Shown here: positions 7,458 through 13,197 of the stretch, piece by piece
Layout: each line of letters begins with the position of its first letter
Numbering within the stretch: position 1 is the stretch's first letter
Source of the DNA: Pseudomonadota bacterium
Lineage (GTDB): Bacteria; Pseudomonadota; Alphaproteobacteria; Rhizobiales; Methylopilaceae
Direction of reading: 5' to 3'
NCBI GenBank assembly: GCA_023430145.1
Contig: JAEZCD010000100.1
Coordinates: 1 to 13,197 of the forward strand
DNA: 13,197 nucleotides
Translations under genes and position numbers: made by a program
The notes under the pieces: generated by a model
Told to the model about the DNA's origin: nothing
Seen by the model: the letters and a program-made list of their open reading frames with translations, nothing else
Database searches by the model: none

Positions 7458-7475
7458 GATCTCGCCCGCGAGATC
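7458..7475. promoter_or_regulatory. Perfect inverted repeat just upstream of the duplicated-domain exported protein
   Basis: GATCTCG (7458-7464) pairs with CGAGATC (7469-7475) around CCCG, ending about 21 bases before the ATG at 7497. Immediately upstream lies a second palindrome, CCGGAG-C-CTCCGG (about 7438-7450). A weak TTGCGC ... TAGATC promoter pair would straddle that second palindrome. The site could be an operator or a leader hairpin; no regulator is identified. Confidence 0.35.
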
Positions 7476-7496
7476 GTCCCACCCCCGGAGAGCGTG

Positions 7497-8255
7497 ATGA
7501 GCAGGCCTACGGCCGCATTGGCATTCGCATTTCTGATCTGTGCGTCCTTCGGCTTCGGGTGCGGCGAGGCGCTGGCAGCCAAGCTGAAGCCAGGACAATA
7601 CAAGCTCGCCAACGGCGAGCAGCTGTGTATCTCTGGGGGAGGGGAGTGGTACGCTAAGAAATGGGCCTTCGGGCGTGGGTATTGGGTTTATCAAAGCGGA
7701 TCACTGATCCTGGCCGGGCACAGCGACCAAGGGACCGGTGTCGGCCTGATTTCGGCAGTGAAGACGGGGCTGCCGCGGAGCTATGTCTATATTCGCTGGA
7801 CAGGCAGGGGTGATAAGAACCCTACGGTGATCGCAGCCGATGAGCTGAAGCGCGTGAAGGACAAGTGCACGTTCGACCCGCCGCGACAGCCGAACGTTCC
7901 GTCTGCGCCCGAGACACAAGCCAATGTCAGCCGGGATAAGGCGGACGACAAAGTATCTCCTGGCCAATATTATTTCTACAGCGAGAATGACGGCCGCTGC
8001 CTGACGAAGAAGGGCAAGTGGTATCCGGTCAGGATCGATGATCGCGATTGGGGAGGATGGTGGGGGGCTGCCAACAAATCATACTATCTGTACGGCAACG
8101 AATCCTGGGGAGGATACGTCTTCTCGATAATGATCAATGACAATGGAAAATACTCTTATATCGATGCGCTGTGGTCGGACACCTCCTTTGCTCCCACCAC
8201 CTATGCTCGCAAGCTGACCTATGATGGAAGCAAGTGCGAGCCCAAGTCTCCGTAG
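7497..8255 (+). CDS. Exported protein with two tandem copies of an unnamed Cys-pair domain
   Basis: 252 residues. I chose the ATG at 7497 because it gives a proper signal peptide (hydrophobic 7-20, cleavage near ALA at 26-28) and has GGAG upstream; an earlier in-frame ATG (7377) would bury it. The mature protein is an internal duplication. Copy 1 (about 30-124) opens LKPGQYKLANGEQLC, has GEWY, and ends at C124. Copy 2 (about 153-247) opens VSPGQYYFYSENDGRC, has GKWY, and ends at C247. The Cys spacing is 80 residues in copy 1 (C44-C124) and 79 in copy 2 (C168-C247), which suggests one disulfide per domain. A Pro-rich linker (128-152) joins them. Both copies are rich in Trp, Tyr and Gly. I do not recognise the family. 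Codon use is more AT-tolerant than in neighbouring genes, which suggests recent acquisition or weak expression. Confidence 0.75.
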   Translation: MSRPTAALAFAFLICASFGFGCGEALAAKLKPGQYKLANGEQLCISGGGEWYAKKWAFGRGYWVYQSGSLILAGHSDQGTGVGLISAVKTGLPRSYVYIRWTGRGDKNPTVIAADELKRVKDKCTFDPPRQPNVPSAPETQANVSRDKADDKVSPGQYYFYSENDGRCLTKKGKWYPVRIDDRDWGGWWGAANKSYYLYGNESWGGYVFSIMINDNGKYSYIDALWSDTSFAPTTYARKLTYDGSKCEPKSP

Positions 8256-8382
8256 CGGTCCGAACAACGCGTCGCGCCGACCATCGGCCTTTCCGGCACG
8301 CCCATCATGTGCAGCGCGGGGCGGGTAGCTGCCCAGACGGGACCTCGCGGCGGCGGGACGGAGCCGAGCGAGCCCGCCCGCC

Positions 8383-9351
8383 TCACACGGCGGCGTGGCG
8401 GCTCGCGTCGGCGCCGTAATAATTCACGTAGCGCGGGTTGATGGCGGAGACGGGAAGAATCATCAGCACGTCGATGGTGCCGAACTGGCGGTCGATCACC
8501 GCCCCGTCGCCGAGATAGGCGCCGAGCCGCAGATAGCCCTTCATCAGCGGCGGCAGGGTGCGCAGCGCCGTCTTCAGGTCGAGCGCCTCTTTCGGCAACC
8601 GGTTCATCTCCACGTAGCGATCCGGGATGGCGGCCGCGCGCCAGGCCTCCGGGGCACGGTGATAGTGGTGCAGATAGGACAGCGGCACGGCGAGCGCGTC
8701 CGGATCGGTGCCCTCGAAGCTGACGCAGCCGATCATCACGTCGACGCCGTGCGTCAGCACATAGGCCCAGATGCCGTGCCAGAGCAGCTCCACGGTGCGC
8801 TTGTCCCGGTAGGGCTTCAGCACGCAGGAGCGGCCGAGCTCGAGGAAGTTGGTCTCCGGCCGGCTCTCCACGAGCCGCGTGATGTCGAATTCGCCGGCGG
8901 TGTAGAAGCCCCAGTTCATGTCGGCGGCTTCCTGGCGCAGCAGCCGGTAGGTGCCGACGACGCGCGGCCCGGGCCGGCCGATGCCCTGCGGCTTGTCGTG
9001 GTCGAGCACCAGGAGGTGGTCGCAGATGGCGTCGAACTCGTCCATGTCGCGTCGGGCGAGGCGGGCGGCGGCGTTCGGCACCGCCGACATCTCCTCGTAG
9101 AAGACCTGGTAGCGCAGTCGCTGCGCGCGGCGGACGTCGCTCGCCTTCTGTGCGAGCTTCAATTCGAGCGAGCCGAGCCGACCGAGCGGGTCCGGCAGAG
9201 CCGGGCTCGGCGGCGTGCGGAAGCCGGCCTTCGGCACGCCGAGGCCGAGCCCGGGCAGCCAGGCGATCCCGCCGACATTGCCGAAGCTCTTCTTCCGGTT
9301 GCGGAATTTCTGGACGAGCTGAATCGCGTTGACCCGTGACTGCCGCTGCAT
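8383..9351 (-). CDS. olsB: L-ornithine N-alpha-acyltransferase OlsB-like (GNAT fold)
   Basis: In bacteria that make ornithine lipids, OlsB transfers a 3-hydroxyacyl chain from acyl carrier protein to the alpha-amino group of ornithine, giving lyso-ornithine lipid, on the cytoplasmic face of the membrane. The protein has about 322 residues. The GNAT-like core starts near 58 with LGRLGSLELKLA and includes RLRYQVFYEEMSA (78-90), DHLLVLD (111-117), VVGTYRLLR (131-139), FLELGRSCVLKPYR (169-182) and WHGIWAYV (191-198). This pattern is typical of the OlsB/hemolysin-like acyltransferase family. A basic N-terminal extension (1-55) is slightly longer than usual. I chose the ATG at 9349-9351; the in-frame TTG at 9423 sits almost on the predicted transcription start. 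No olsA (the second acyltransferase) is adjacent, so OlsA must be elsewhere or the product differs. A related N-acyltransferase with another acceptor is possible. Confidence 0.78.
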   Translation of the reverse strand: MQRQSRVNAIQLVQKFRNRKKSFGNVGGIAWLPGLGLGVPKAGFRTPPSPALPDPLGRLGSLELKLAQKASDVRRAQRLRYQVFYEEMSAVPNAAARLARRDMDEFDAICDHLLVLDHDKPQGIGRPGPRVVGTYRLLRQEAADMNWGFYTAGEFDITRLVESRPETNFLELGRSCVLKPYRDKRTVELLWHGIWAYVLTHGVDVMIGCVSFEGTDPDALAVPLSYLHHYHRAPEAWRAAAIPDRYVEMNRLPKEALDLKTALRTLPPLMKGYLRLGAYLGDGAVIDRQFGTIDVLMILPVSAINPRYVNYYGADASRHAAV

Positions 9352-9430
9352 GACGACGAGCCTCGAACTTTCTGTGGCCCCCGGTCGCCGACGAGTCGCG
9401 TGGCGCCTCGCGAGCGTCCGCAAGGGTTAA

Positions 9431-9459
9431 ATGATACTTGCGCGACGGTGTGGTGACAA
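9431..9459 (-). promoter_or_regulatory. Sigma-70-type promoter for the olsB-like gene
   Basis: On the minus strand TTGTCA (9459-9454) is followed after exactly 17 bases by TATCAT (9436-9431). This is the best -35/-10 pair I found in the window. It lies between the cyclase stop (9476) and the olsB start (9351) and would give a leader of roughly 70 bases. It implies that olsB can be transcribed independently of the cyclase. Confidence 0.55.
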
Positions 9460-9475
9460 CCGAGGCCGGCCTGCC

Positions 9476-10885
9476 TCAGCCGGGGATCGCGTAAATGTTG
9501 ACGGCGTTGGCGATGCCGCGCAGCGCCGCGCTCTGGGCGACCGGTACGAGGCCGCTGCGGCCGAGGAGGCCGCTCGTCCGCTCGTCGCCGACGACGCTGT
9601 CGGTGGCGAAGATGTCGCGCGCCGTGGCGAGGCCCTGCACGCGCGAGGCGATGTTGACCGTCTGGCCGAAATAATCCTGCCGGTCGTTGAGGTTGACGGC
9701 GATGCAGGGACCCTCGTGGATGCCGATCTTGAGCAGCAGGTCCTCGCGGCCGCGCTCGGCGTTGAGATCGCGCATCGCCGCCCGCATGCGGATCGCCGCC
9801 GCCATCGCCCGGTCCGGGCTCGGAAAAGTCGCCATCACCGCATCGCCGATCGTCTTCACCACCGCGCCGGCTTCCGCGGCGACGATCTCGTTGAGGACGC
9901 GGAAATGCGCCCGTACGAGATCGAAGGCGGCGAGGTCGCCGACGCGCTCGTAGAGCTCGGTGGAGCCGCGCAGATCGGTGAACAGGAAGGTGAGGCTGGT
10001 GATCTTCAGCCGCTGGTCGACGTCGAGCGTGTCGGTCCGGTAGATGTCGCGGAACGTCTGGTTGGACAACAGGCGCTTGGCAGTGACGATCGGCCCGCGC
10101 TTCTGCATGAAATCGTGCATGTCGTGGCCGGCGACGAACAGGCTCGGCAGCACGCGCATGCCGGTGCGGTTCTCGAAGGTGATGCGCAGCGGCCCGGGCC
10201 GCAGCTCGACCGCCTGCATCTGCGCCTGCGACTGGTCGAAGATCACCGTCAGCGACTGGCGCTCGCGGGTCGGCTCGCCCTTGACGTCGAGGAATTGCGC
10301 GGTGTGGGTGACCGGATCGAAGACGATCAGGAACTCGGCCGGCAGCTGCAGGGCGAACACCGCCTTCTCGCCGGCCGGCAGCTCGAGCGCCTCCAGCGAG
10401 ATCTTCTCGAACAGCTCGTCGAAATCGTCGCCGACGTCGAGGTGCGAGCCGAAATAGAGCTGGCGGTAGTATTCGACCGGCGACAGGTCCTGCGGATGGT
10501 GGGCGGCGATGCGGCGGACGCGCGGGCTCACGGTGAAGGTCGCCTCGACCATCTCGTCGAGCGTGGGCTCGTAACCGGCGGCGCAGAGCGAGCAGCTATA
10601 GGCCTCGCTGTGCACCGTCTTCAGCGAGGCGCTGGCGTCGAGCACGCCGCCGCAGCCCGGGCAGAGCACGTTCCAGGAGAGCTCGAAGAGGCCGATATTG
10701 CTCGCATGCAGGAAGCCGGCGAGGACACGCTCCTCGTCGAGCCTCTCGGCGGCCGCGAAGGCGATGGCGTTGATGCGGCAGAGCTTTCGGTCCGGCGCGT
10801 CGCGCACCGTGCGCTCGATGGCGGCGGCGACCTCGGGATCGGCCCGCTGACGCAGCAGCGCGAACATGGTCTCGGTTTCGCTCAT
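9476..10885 (-). CDS. Class III adenylate cyclase with N-terminal Cys4 (zinc-ribbon-like) and DUF5939-like region
   Basis: Makes cAMP from ATP; cytoplasmic, with no membrane segment. 469 residues. The N-terminal part holds CPGC (75-78) and CSLC (98-101), a likely zinc ribbon, inside a DUF5939-like sensory region that runs to about 290. The C-terminal catalytic domain has all the key residues: the metal Asp304 in LFTDLRGSTE, Lys344 and the second metal Asp348 in VVKTIGDAVMATF, the adenine-selecting Asp404 in DYFGQTVNIASR, and the transition-state Asn411 and Arg415 in the same motif. The Lys/Asp pair argues for adenylate rather than guanylate cyclase. The start ATG at 10885 has no clear ribosome-binding site, and an ATG at 10867 is an alternative. 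It reads toward olsB, which has its own promoter, and is divergent from the methyltransferase gene. Confidence 0.88.
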   Translation of the reverse strand: MSETETMFALLRQRADPEVAAAIERTVRDAPDRKLCRINAIAFAAAERLDEERVLAGFLHASNIGLFELSWNVLCPGCGGVLDASASLKTVHSEAYSCSLCAAGYEPTLDEMVEATFTVSPRVRRIAAHHPQDLSPVEYYRQLYFGSHLDVGDDFDELFEKISLEALELPAGEKAVFALQLPAEFLIVFDPVTHTAQFLDVKGEPTRERQSLTVIFDQSQAQMQAVELRPGPLRITFENRTGMRVLPSLFVAGHDMHDFMQKRGPIVTAKRLLSNQTFRDIYRTDTLDVDQRLKITSLTFLFTDLRGSTELYERVGDLAAFDLVRAHFRVLNEIVAAEAGAVVKTIGDAVMATFPSPDRAMAAAIRMRAAMRDLNAERGREDLLLKIGIHEGPCIAVNLNDRQDYFGQTVNIASRVQGLATARDIFATDSVVGDERTSGLLGRSGLVPVAQSAALRGIANAVNIYAIPG

Positions 10886-11056
10886 TGGGGAAGCTTAGCG
10901 CATTCGGGGGCGGGATTCACGCAACGGCCACAAGCGGGAGAGGGCTTGGTCGCGAGGTCGACCGGGACCTGAGCGGGAGGCATTCTCTCGGGCGCATGCT
11001 CGGCTGCTATGCTGCGAGAGAACGCCAGCGACGCCTCGATGCGGGAGGGTGCGACC

Positions 11057-11875
11057 GTGACCTCGTCGGAACCTGCACAAGCAGTCGATCTCTACGGGCC
11101 TTCCTATCGAAATCTCGCGACGGCGCTCTATGGCGACATCCGCCGGGAGGCGTTCGGTGAGGACCTCGGTCAGACCGGCTGGATCACCGGCGAGGAGCAG
11201 GACCTGTTCATCGCCTGGCTCGGCCTGTCGGCCTCGAGCCGCCTGCTCGATCTCGCCTGCGGCTCGGGCCGGCCGACCCTGCGCATCGCGCAGAGGACCG
11301 GCTGCAGCATCTGCGGCATCGATCTGAACCCGGACGGCATCGAGCGCGCCCGGGCGAGCGCGAGGGAGCTCGGGCTTGGCGATCGCGCCGATTTCCGTGC
11401 GGGCGATGCCGGCCGGCTGCCCTTCGCGGACGGCAGCTTCGACGCCGTCACCTGTATCGACGCGATCAATCACATGCCCGACCGGCCGCGCCTGTTCGAG
11501 GAATGGCGCCGGGTGCTGAAGCCGGGCGGCCGCCTGCTGTTCACCAATCCCACCGTGCTGACGGGGGCGGTGACGAACGAGGAGATCGCCATCCGCGCCT
11601 CGATCGGCTTCTTCGTCTTCGTTCCGGCCGGGCTCGACGAGGAGGTGTTGAAGCGCGTCGGATTCGAGGTCGAGCGGGCCGAGGACCGCACGCCGAACAT
11701 GGCCCGGAATGCCGCCGGCTGGCGCGCCGCGCGGGCGCAGCGGGAGGCGGAGCTGCGCGCGATCGAGGGGGACGAGTCCTTCGAGGGGCAGCAGCGGTTC
11801 CTCGCGACCGCGGCCATCCTGGCGGAGGAGCGGCGGCTTTCCCGGATCGCCGTGCTCGCGCGCCGGCGTGCCTAG
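11057..11875 (+). CDS. Class I SAM-dependent methyltransferase
   Basis: About 272 residues, soluble. The Rossmann-type core has motif I LLDLACGSGRPT (63-74), the acidic residue at the end of strand 2 in GIDLN (Asp89), AGDAGRLPF (115-123), the strand-4 segment FDAVTCIDAINHMPD (128-142) and LKPGGRLLFTNP (154-165). This order is typical of Methyltransf_11/UbiE-like enzymes. The C-terminal part carries a helical region with many Arg and Glu residues. The methyl acceptor cannot be predicted. I prefer the GTG at 11057 because GGAGGG lies seven bases upstream and an extended -10-like TGCTATGCT (about 11005-11013) overlaps the alternative ATG at 11009, which would then be untranslated; the longer form would have 288 residues. 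It is divergent from the cyclase across about 170 bp. Confidence 0.85.
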   Translation: MTSSEPAQAVDLYGPSYRNLATALYGDIRREAFGEDLGQTGWITGEEQDLFIAWLGLSASSRLLDLACGSGRPTLRIAQRTGCSICGIDLNPDGIERARASARELGLGDRADFRAGDAGRLPFADGSFDAVTCIDAINHMPDRPRLFEEWRRVLKPGGRLLFTNPTVLTGAVTNEEIAIRASIGFFVFVPAGLDEEVLKRVGFEVERAEDRTPNMARNAAGWRAARAQREAELRAIEGDESFEGQQRFLATAAILAEERRLSRIAVLARRRA

Positions 11876-11897
11876 TGACAAATGAGGACTGCTACAA

Positions 11898-11920
11898 GAC
11901 GCCGGGTGACCGTCGGCGTC
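11898..11920. terminator. Possible bidirectional hairpin between convergent genes
   Basis: GACGCC (11898-11903) pairs with GGCGTC (11915-11920) around an 11-base loop. It lies in the 56-bp gap between the methyltransferase stop and the stop of the minus-strand exported protein, where a terminator is expected. There is no T-run, so intrinsic termination is only suggested by position. Confidence 0.3.
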
Positions 11921-11931
11921 AACGCAACCGG

Positions 11932-12444
11932 TCAGGGCTGGCGTACGCCGGTGATCAAGTAGTAGTCTTTGCCACCTAGCGGAGCTTCCATAGAAAGATA
12001 GTAATCCTTCTTCATTCCTGTCTCGTCGATATGAAGACTTCCCTTTATGGCAGTGAATTTATACCCATAACCACCGGGGTTAATAATTGACTCTCCCCCC
12101 ATTTTGAATGTGCAATCCATGTTTGGGCCTTCTTTTTCTACATCCAAGGTGGCGCGTACAGTCCACCGCTCCTTATTCGGGGCATCTCTCCGAGGCAGGC
12201 ACTCTCCATTCTTTTCTTTCGTTTTCGGATCTATTTGTTCCGTATCTATGCCTATAGTAGTTCCGCCCGTGGTGATTTTTACGTAACAATTCACCACATC
12301 CGTGTGGCCGGTTTTTGTGGCAGGCTCTTGAAACCTCTCCAATCGAAGGGTCCACGTGCCATTGAAATCGGCGAACGAGCAAGCATGCGCGGGAGCGGTC
12401 GTCAGTGCAAAAATCCCGAGAGCCGTTCGCAAAGCTCGTGCCAT
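11932..12444 (-). CDS. Small exported Cys-containing protein of unknown function, AT-rich gene
   Basis: 170 residues. A signal peptide (1-21) ends at APAHA, so Cys22 is the first or second mature residue; the lipobox is poor (no Leu at -3), so signal peptidase I is more likely than lipoprotein processing. The mature part begins CSFADFNGTWTLRLERF, reminiscent of the GTW opening of the protein at 6441, and continues with beta-prone segments such as VVNCYVKITTGG and GYKFTAIKGSLHID. Four cysteines (22, 53, 82, 111) could form two disulfides. I recognise no family. The start ATG has an excellent GGGAGGAG ribosome-binding site. The gene is strikingly richer in A and T than all flanking genes, which suggests horizontal acquisition. 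It converges with the methyltransferase gene. Confidence 0.75.
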   Translation of the reverse strand: MARALRTALGIFALTTAPAHACSFADFNGTWTLRLERFQEPATKTGHTDVVNCYVKITTGGTTIGIDTEQIDPKTKEKNGECLPRRDAPNKERWTVRATLDVEKEGPNMDCTFKMGGESIINPGGYGYKFTAIKGSLHIDETGMKKDYYLSMEAPLGGKDYYLITGVRQP

Positions 12445-12629
12445 CGTCTCCTCCCTCAGGGCGATCCGAATGATCCTGGTCTGTTGTTACCGCTTCGGAA
12501 CCGCTGCCGCGAAAACAGCGGGCGCTATCGTTATCTTCTCGCGCTTTGCGTGTTTTTGCAAGGTCGCGCGACTGACGGGAGACTGGCCCGACGGTCGAGT
12601 CTCAACGGGAAGCCTCAGTCACACCCGCA

Positions 12630-12670
12630 GAATGCGGCCCGCCCGGCTGGGCAGGCGGCCTCCCGCATTC
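12630..12670 (-). terminator. Strong hairpin downstream of the receiver-domain gene
   Basis: GAATGCGG (12630-12637) pairs with CCGCATTC (12663-12670), and CCGCC (12639-12643) with GGCGG (12654-12658) inside. It begins about 40 bases past the stop codon of the minus-strand gene ending at 12709. No T-run follows, so it may be a Rho-assisted end or an mRNA-stabilising structure rather than a classical terminator. The rest of 12445-12708 shows no gene. Confidence 0.4.
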
Positions 12671-12708
12671 GGCTCCCACGAGCGCGGCGCTCGACGCACG
12701 CGAAGAGG

Positions 12709-13197
12709 CTATGAGGCGCGGGCGACCGGCAGCTCTCCGATCGCCGCGTTCAGCGCCTTCGCCGTGAGCGGCTTGGCCAGAAATCCATCCATGCCGGCGG
12801 CGCGGGCGGCCTCGCGGTCCTCCTCGAACGCGTTCGCCGACAAAGCGAGGATTTTTGCCGGCTCCAGGCCCTGCCGGGCCTCCTCGTCGCGCAGCCGACG
12901 CGCGGCGGCGAGGCCGTCGGTGCCGGGCATCCTGAGGTCGAGCAGCACGAGGTCGAACGGATCGCTGCCGGCCGCGGCCGCGAAGGCGGCCGTCGCGCTG
13001 TCGCCGTCGGCGACCCGCTCGGCTCTGTGGCCGAGACGGGCGAGCAGGGTACGCGCGAGCAGCGCATTGACCTCGTCGTCCTCGGCGACCAGCACCTTCA
13101 GCGGCCGCTCGGAGGCCGCCGCCGGCGGCTCCCGCAGGTCGGCCAGCGTCGGCGCTGGCGCCTCTTCGCCCGGCGCCCGGCGGGCGACGCCCGTTCG
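12709..13197 (-). CDS. Response-regulator receiver domain, C-terminal part of a probable hybrid sensor histidine kinase (partial)
   Basis: The reading frame stays open to the right edge, so only the last 162 residues are seen and the true start lies outside. The first 34 residues are a Pro/Ala/Arg-rich linker, as is usual between a kinase core and a receiver. A full REC domain follows, with VLVAEDDEVN (acidic pair near 39-41), the phospho-acceptor Asp87 in VLLDLRMPGTDG, the switch Ser in ILALSANAF, and Lys142 in FLAKPL. It would accept a phosphoryl group from a His residue of the same or a partner kinase. A GTG at 13095 could in principle start a stand-alone receiver of 128 residues, but the open upstream frame with linker composition argues for a multidomain protein. 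Stop TAG at 12709-12711, followed by a hairpin. Confidence 0.82.
   Translation of the reverse strand, partial: RTGVARRAPGEEAPAPTLADLREPPAAASERPLKVLVAEDDEVNALLARTLLARLGHRAERVADGDSATAAFAAAAGSDPFDLVLLDLRMPGTDGLAAARRLRDEEARQGLEPAKILALSANAFEEDREAARAAGMDGFLAKPLTAKALNAAIGELPVARAS

Noticed and set aside
8256..8382. Terminator between the convergent 7497 gene and the olsB-like gene
   Set aside because: Only weak short GC repeats are visible and no T-run. I do not see a supportable hairpin.
9431..10972. 513-residue open frame on plus, antisense to the cyclase
   Set aside because: The minus-strand cyclase has every catalytic motif. The plus frame is a GC-codon shadow and its start overlaps the olsB promoter.
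10895..11881. 328-residue open frame on minus, antisense to the methyltransferase
   Set aside because: The plus-strand methyltransferase has a clear SAM-binding motif I and a ribosome-binding site; the minus frame has neither.
12480..12560. Promoter for the AT-rich exported protein (TTGCAA with a GATAAC-like box on minus)
   Set aside because: Spacing and -10 match are poor, so no start can be assigned.

Overview
The window is GC-rich and reads as chromosome of an alphaproteobacterium, most likely Hyphomicrobiales (Rhizobiales). The evidence is the high GC at third codon positions, an OlsB-type acyltransferase, a class III cyclase behind a DUF5939-like region, REP/RIME-like intergenic palindromes of the kind common in rhizobia and relatives, and a formate dehydrogenase operon in the gene order I recall from Sinorhizobium (G-H-I-fdhE). 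The genus cannot be fixed from sequence alone.

Left half (about 1-6440, minus strand): a complete operon for a membrane-bound, periplasm-facing, selenocysteine-containing formate dehydrogenase. The order of transcription is fdnG (alpha, Mo/W-bis-MGD, Tat-exported), fdxH (beta, four 4Fe-4S clusters), fdnI (gamma, diheme cytochrome b) and fdhE (maturation factor). fdnG carries an in-frame TGA at 5291-5293, followed by a SECIS-like hairpin, so a naive gene caller would split it in two. A strong GC hairpin lies between fdnI and fdhE, and a REP-like double hairpin lies beyond fdhE at the window edge. Together the proteins would oxidise formate in the periplasm and pass electrons through FeS clusters and hemes to quinone. 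No selA, selB, selC or fdhD is in this window. About 550 bp of non-coding DNA upstream of fdnG contains two strong inverted repeats.

Middle (6441-8255, plus strand): a small exported protein of unknown function, a RIME-like array of five small hairpins, a 105-residue ABM-fold-like protein, and an exported protein of about 252 residues built from two tandem copies of a domain with one conserved Cys pair per copy. The last gene is visibly more AT-rich than its surroundings.

Right half (8383-13197): on the minus strand, an OlsB-like ornithine N-acyltransferase with its own good promoter, preceded by a class III adenylate cyclase with an N-terminal zinc-ribbon-like Cys4 motif. Divergent from the cyclase is a class I SAM-dependent methyltransferase on plus. 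Then come a second AT-rich small exported protein (minus) and the C-terminal receiver domain of a protein, probably a hybrid histidine kinase, that continues past the right edge.

The best-supported unusual item is the selenoprotein FDH operon with its RNA structures. The most plausible undescribed material is the set of small secreted Cys-containing proteins, two of them in AT-rich islands. I see no CRISPR array, IS element, rRNA or tRNA.
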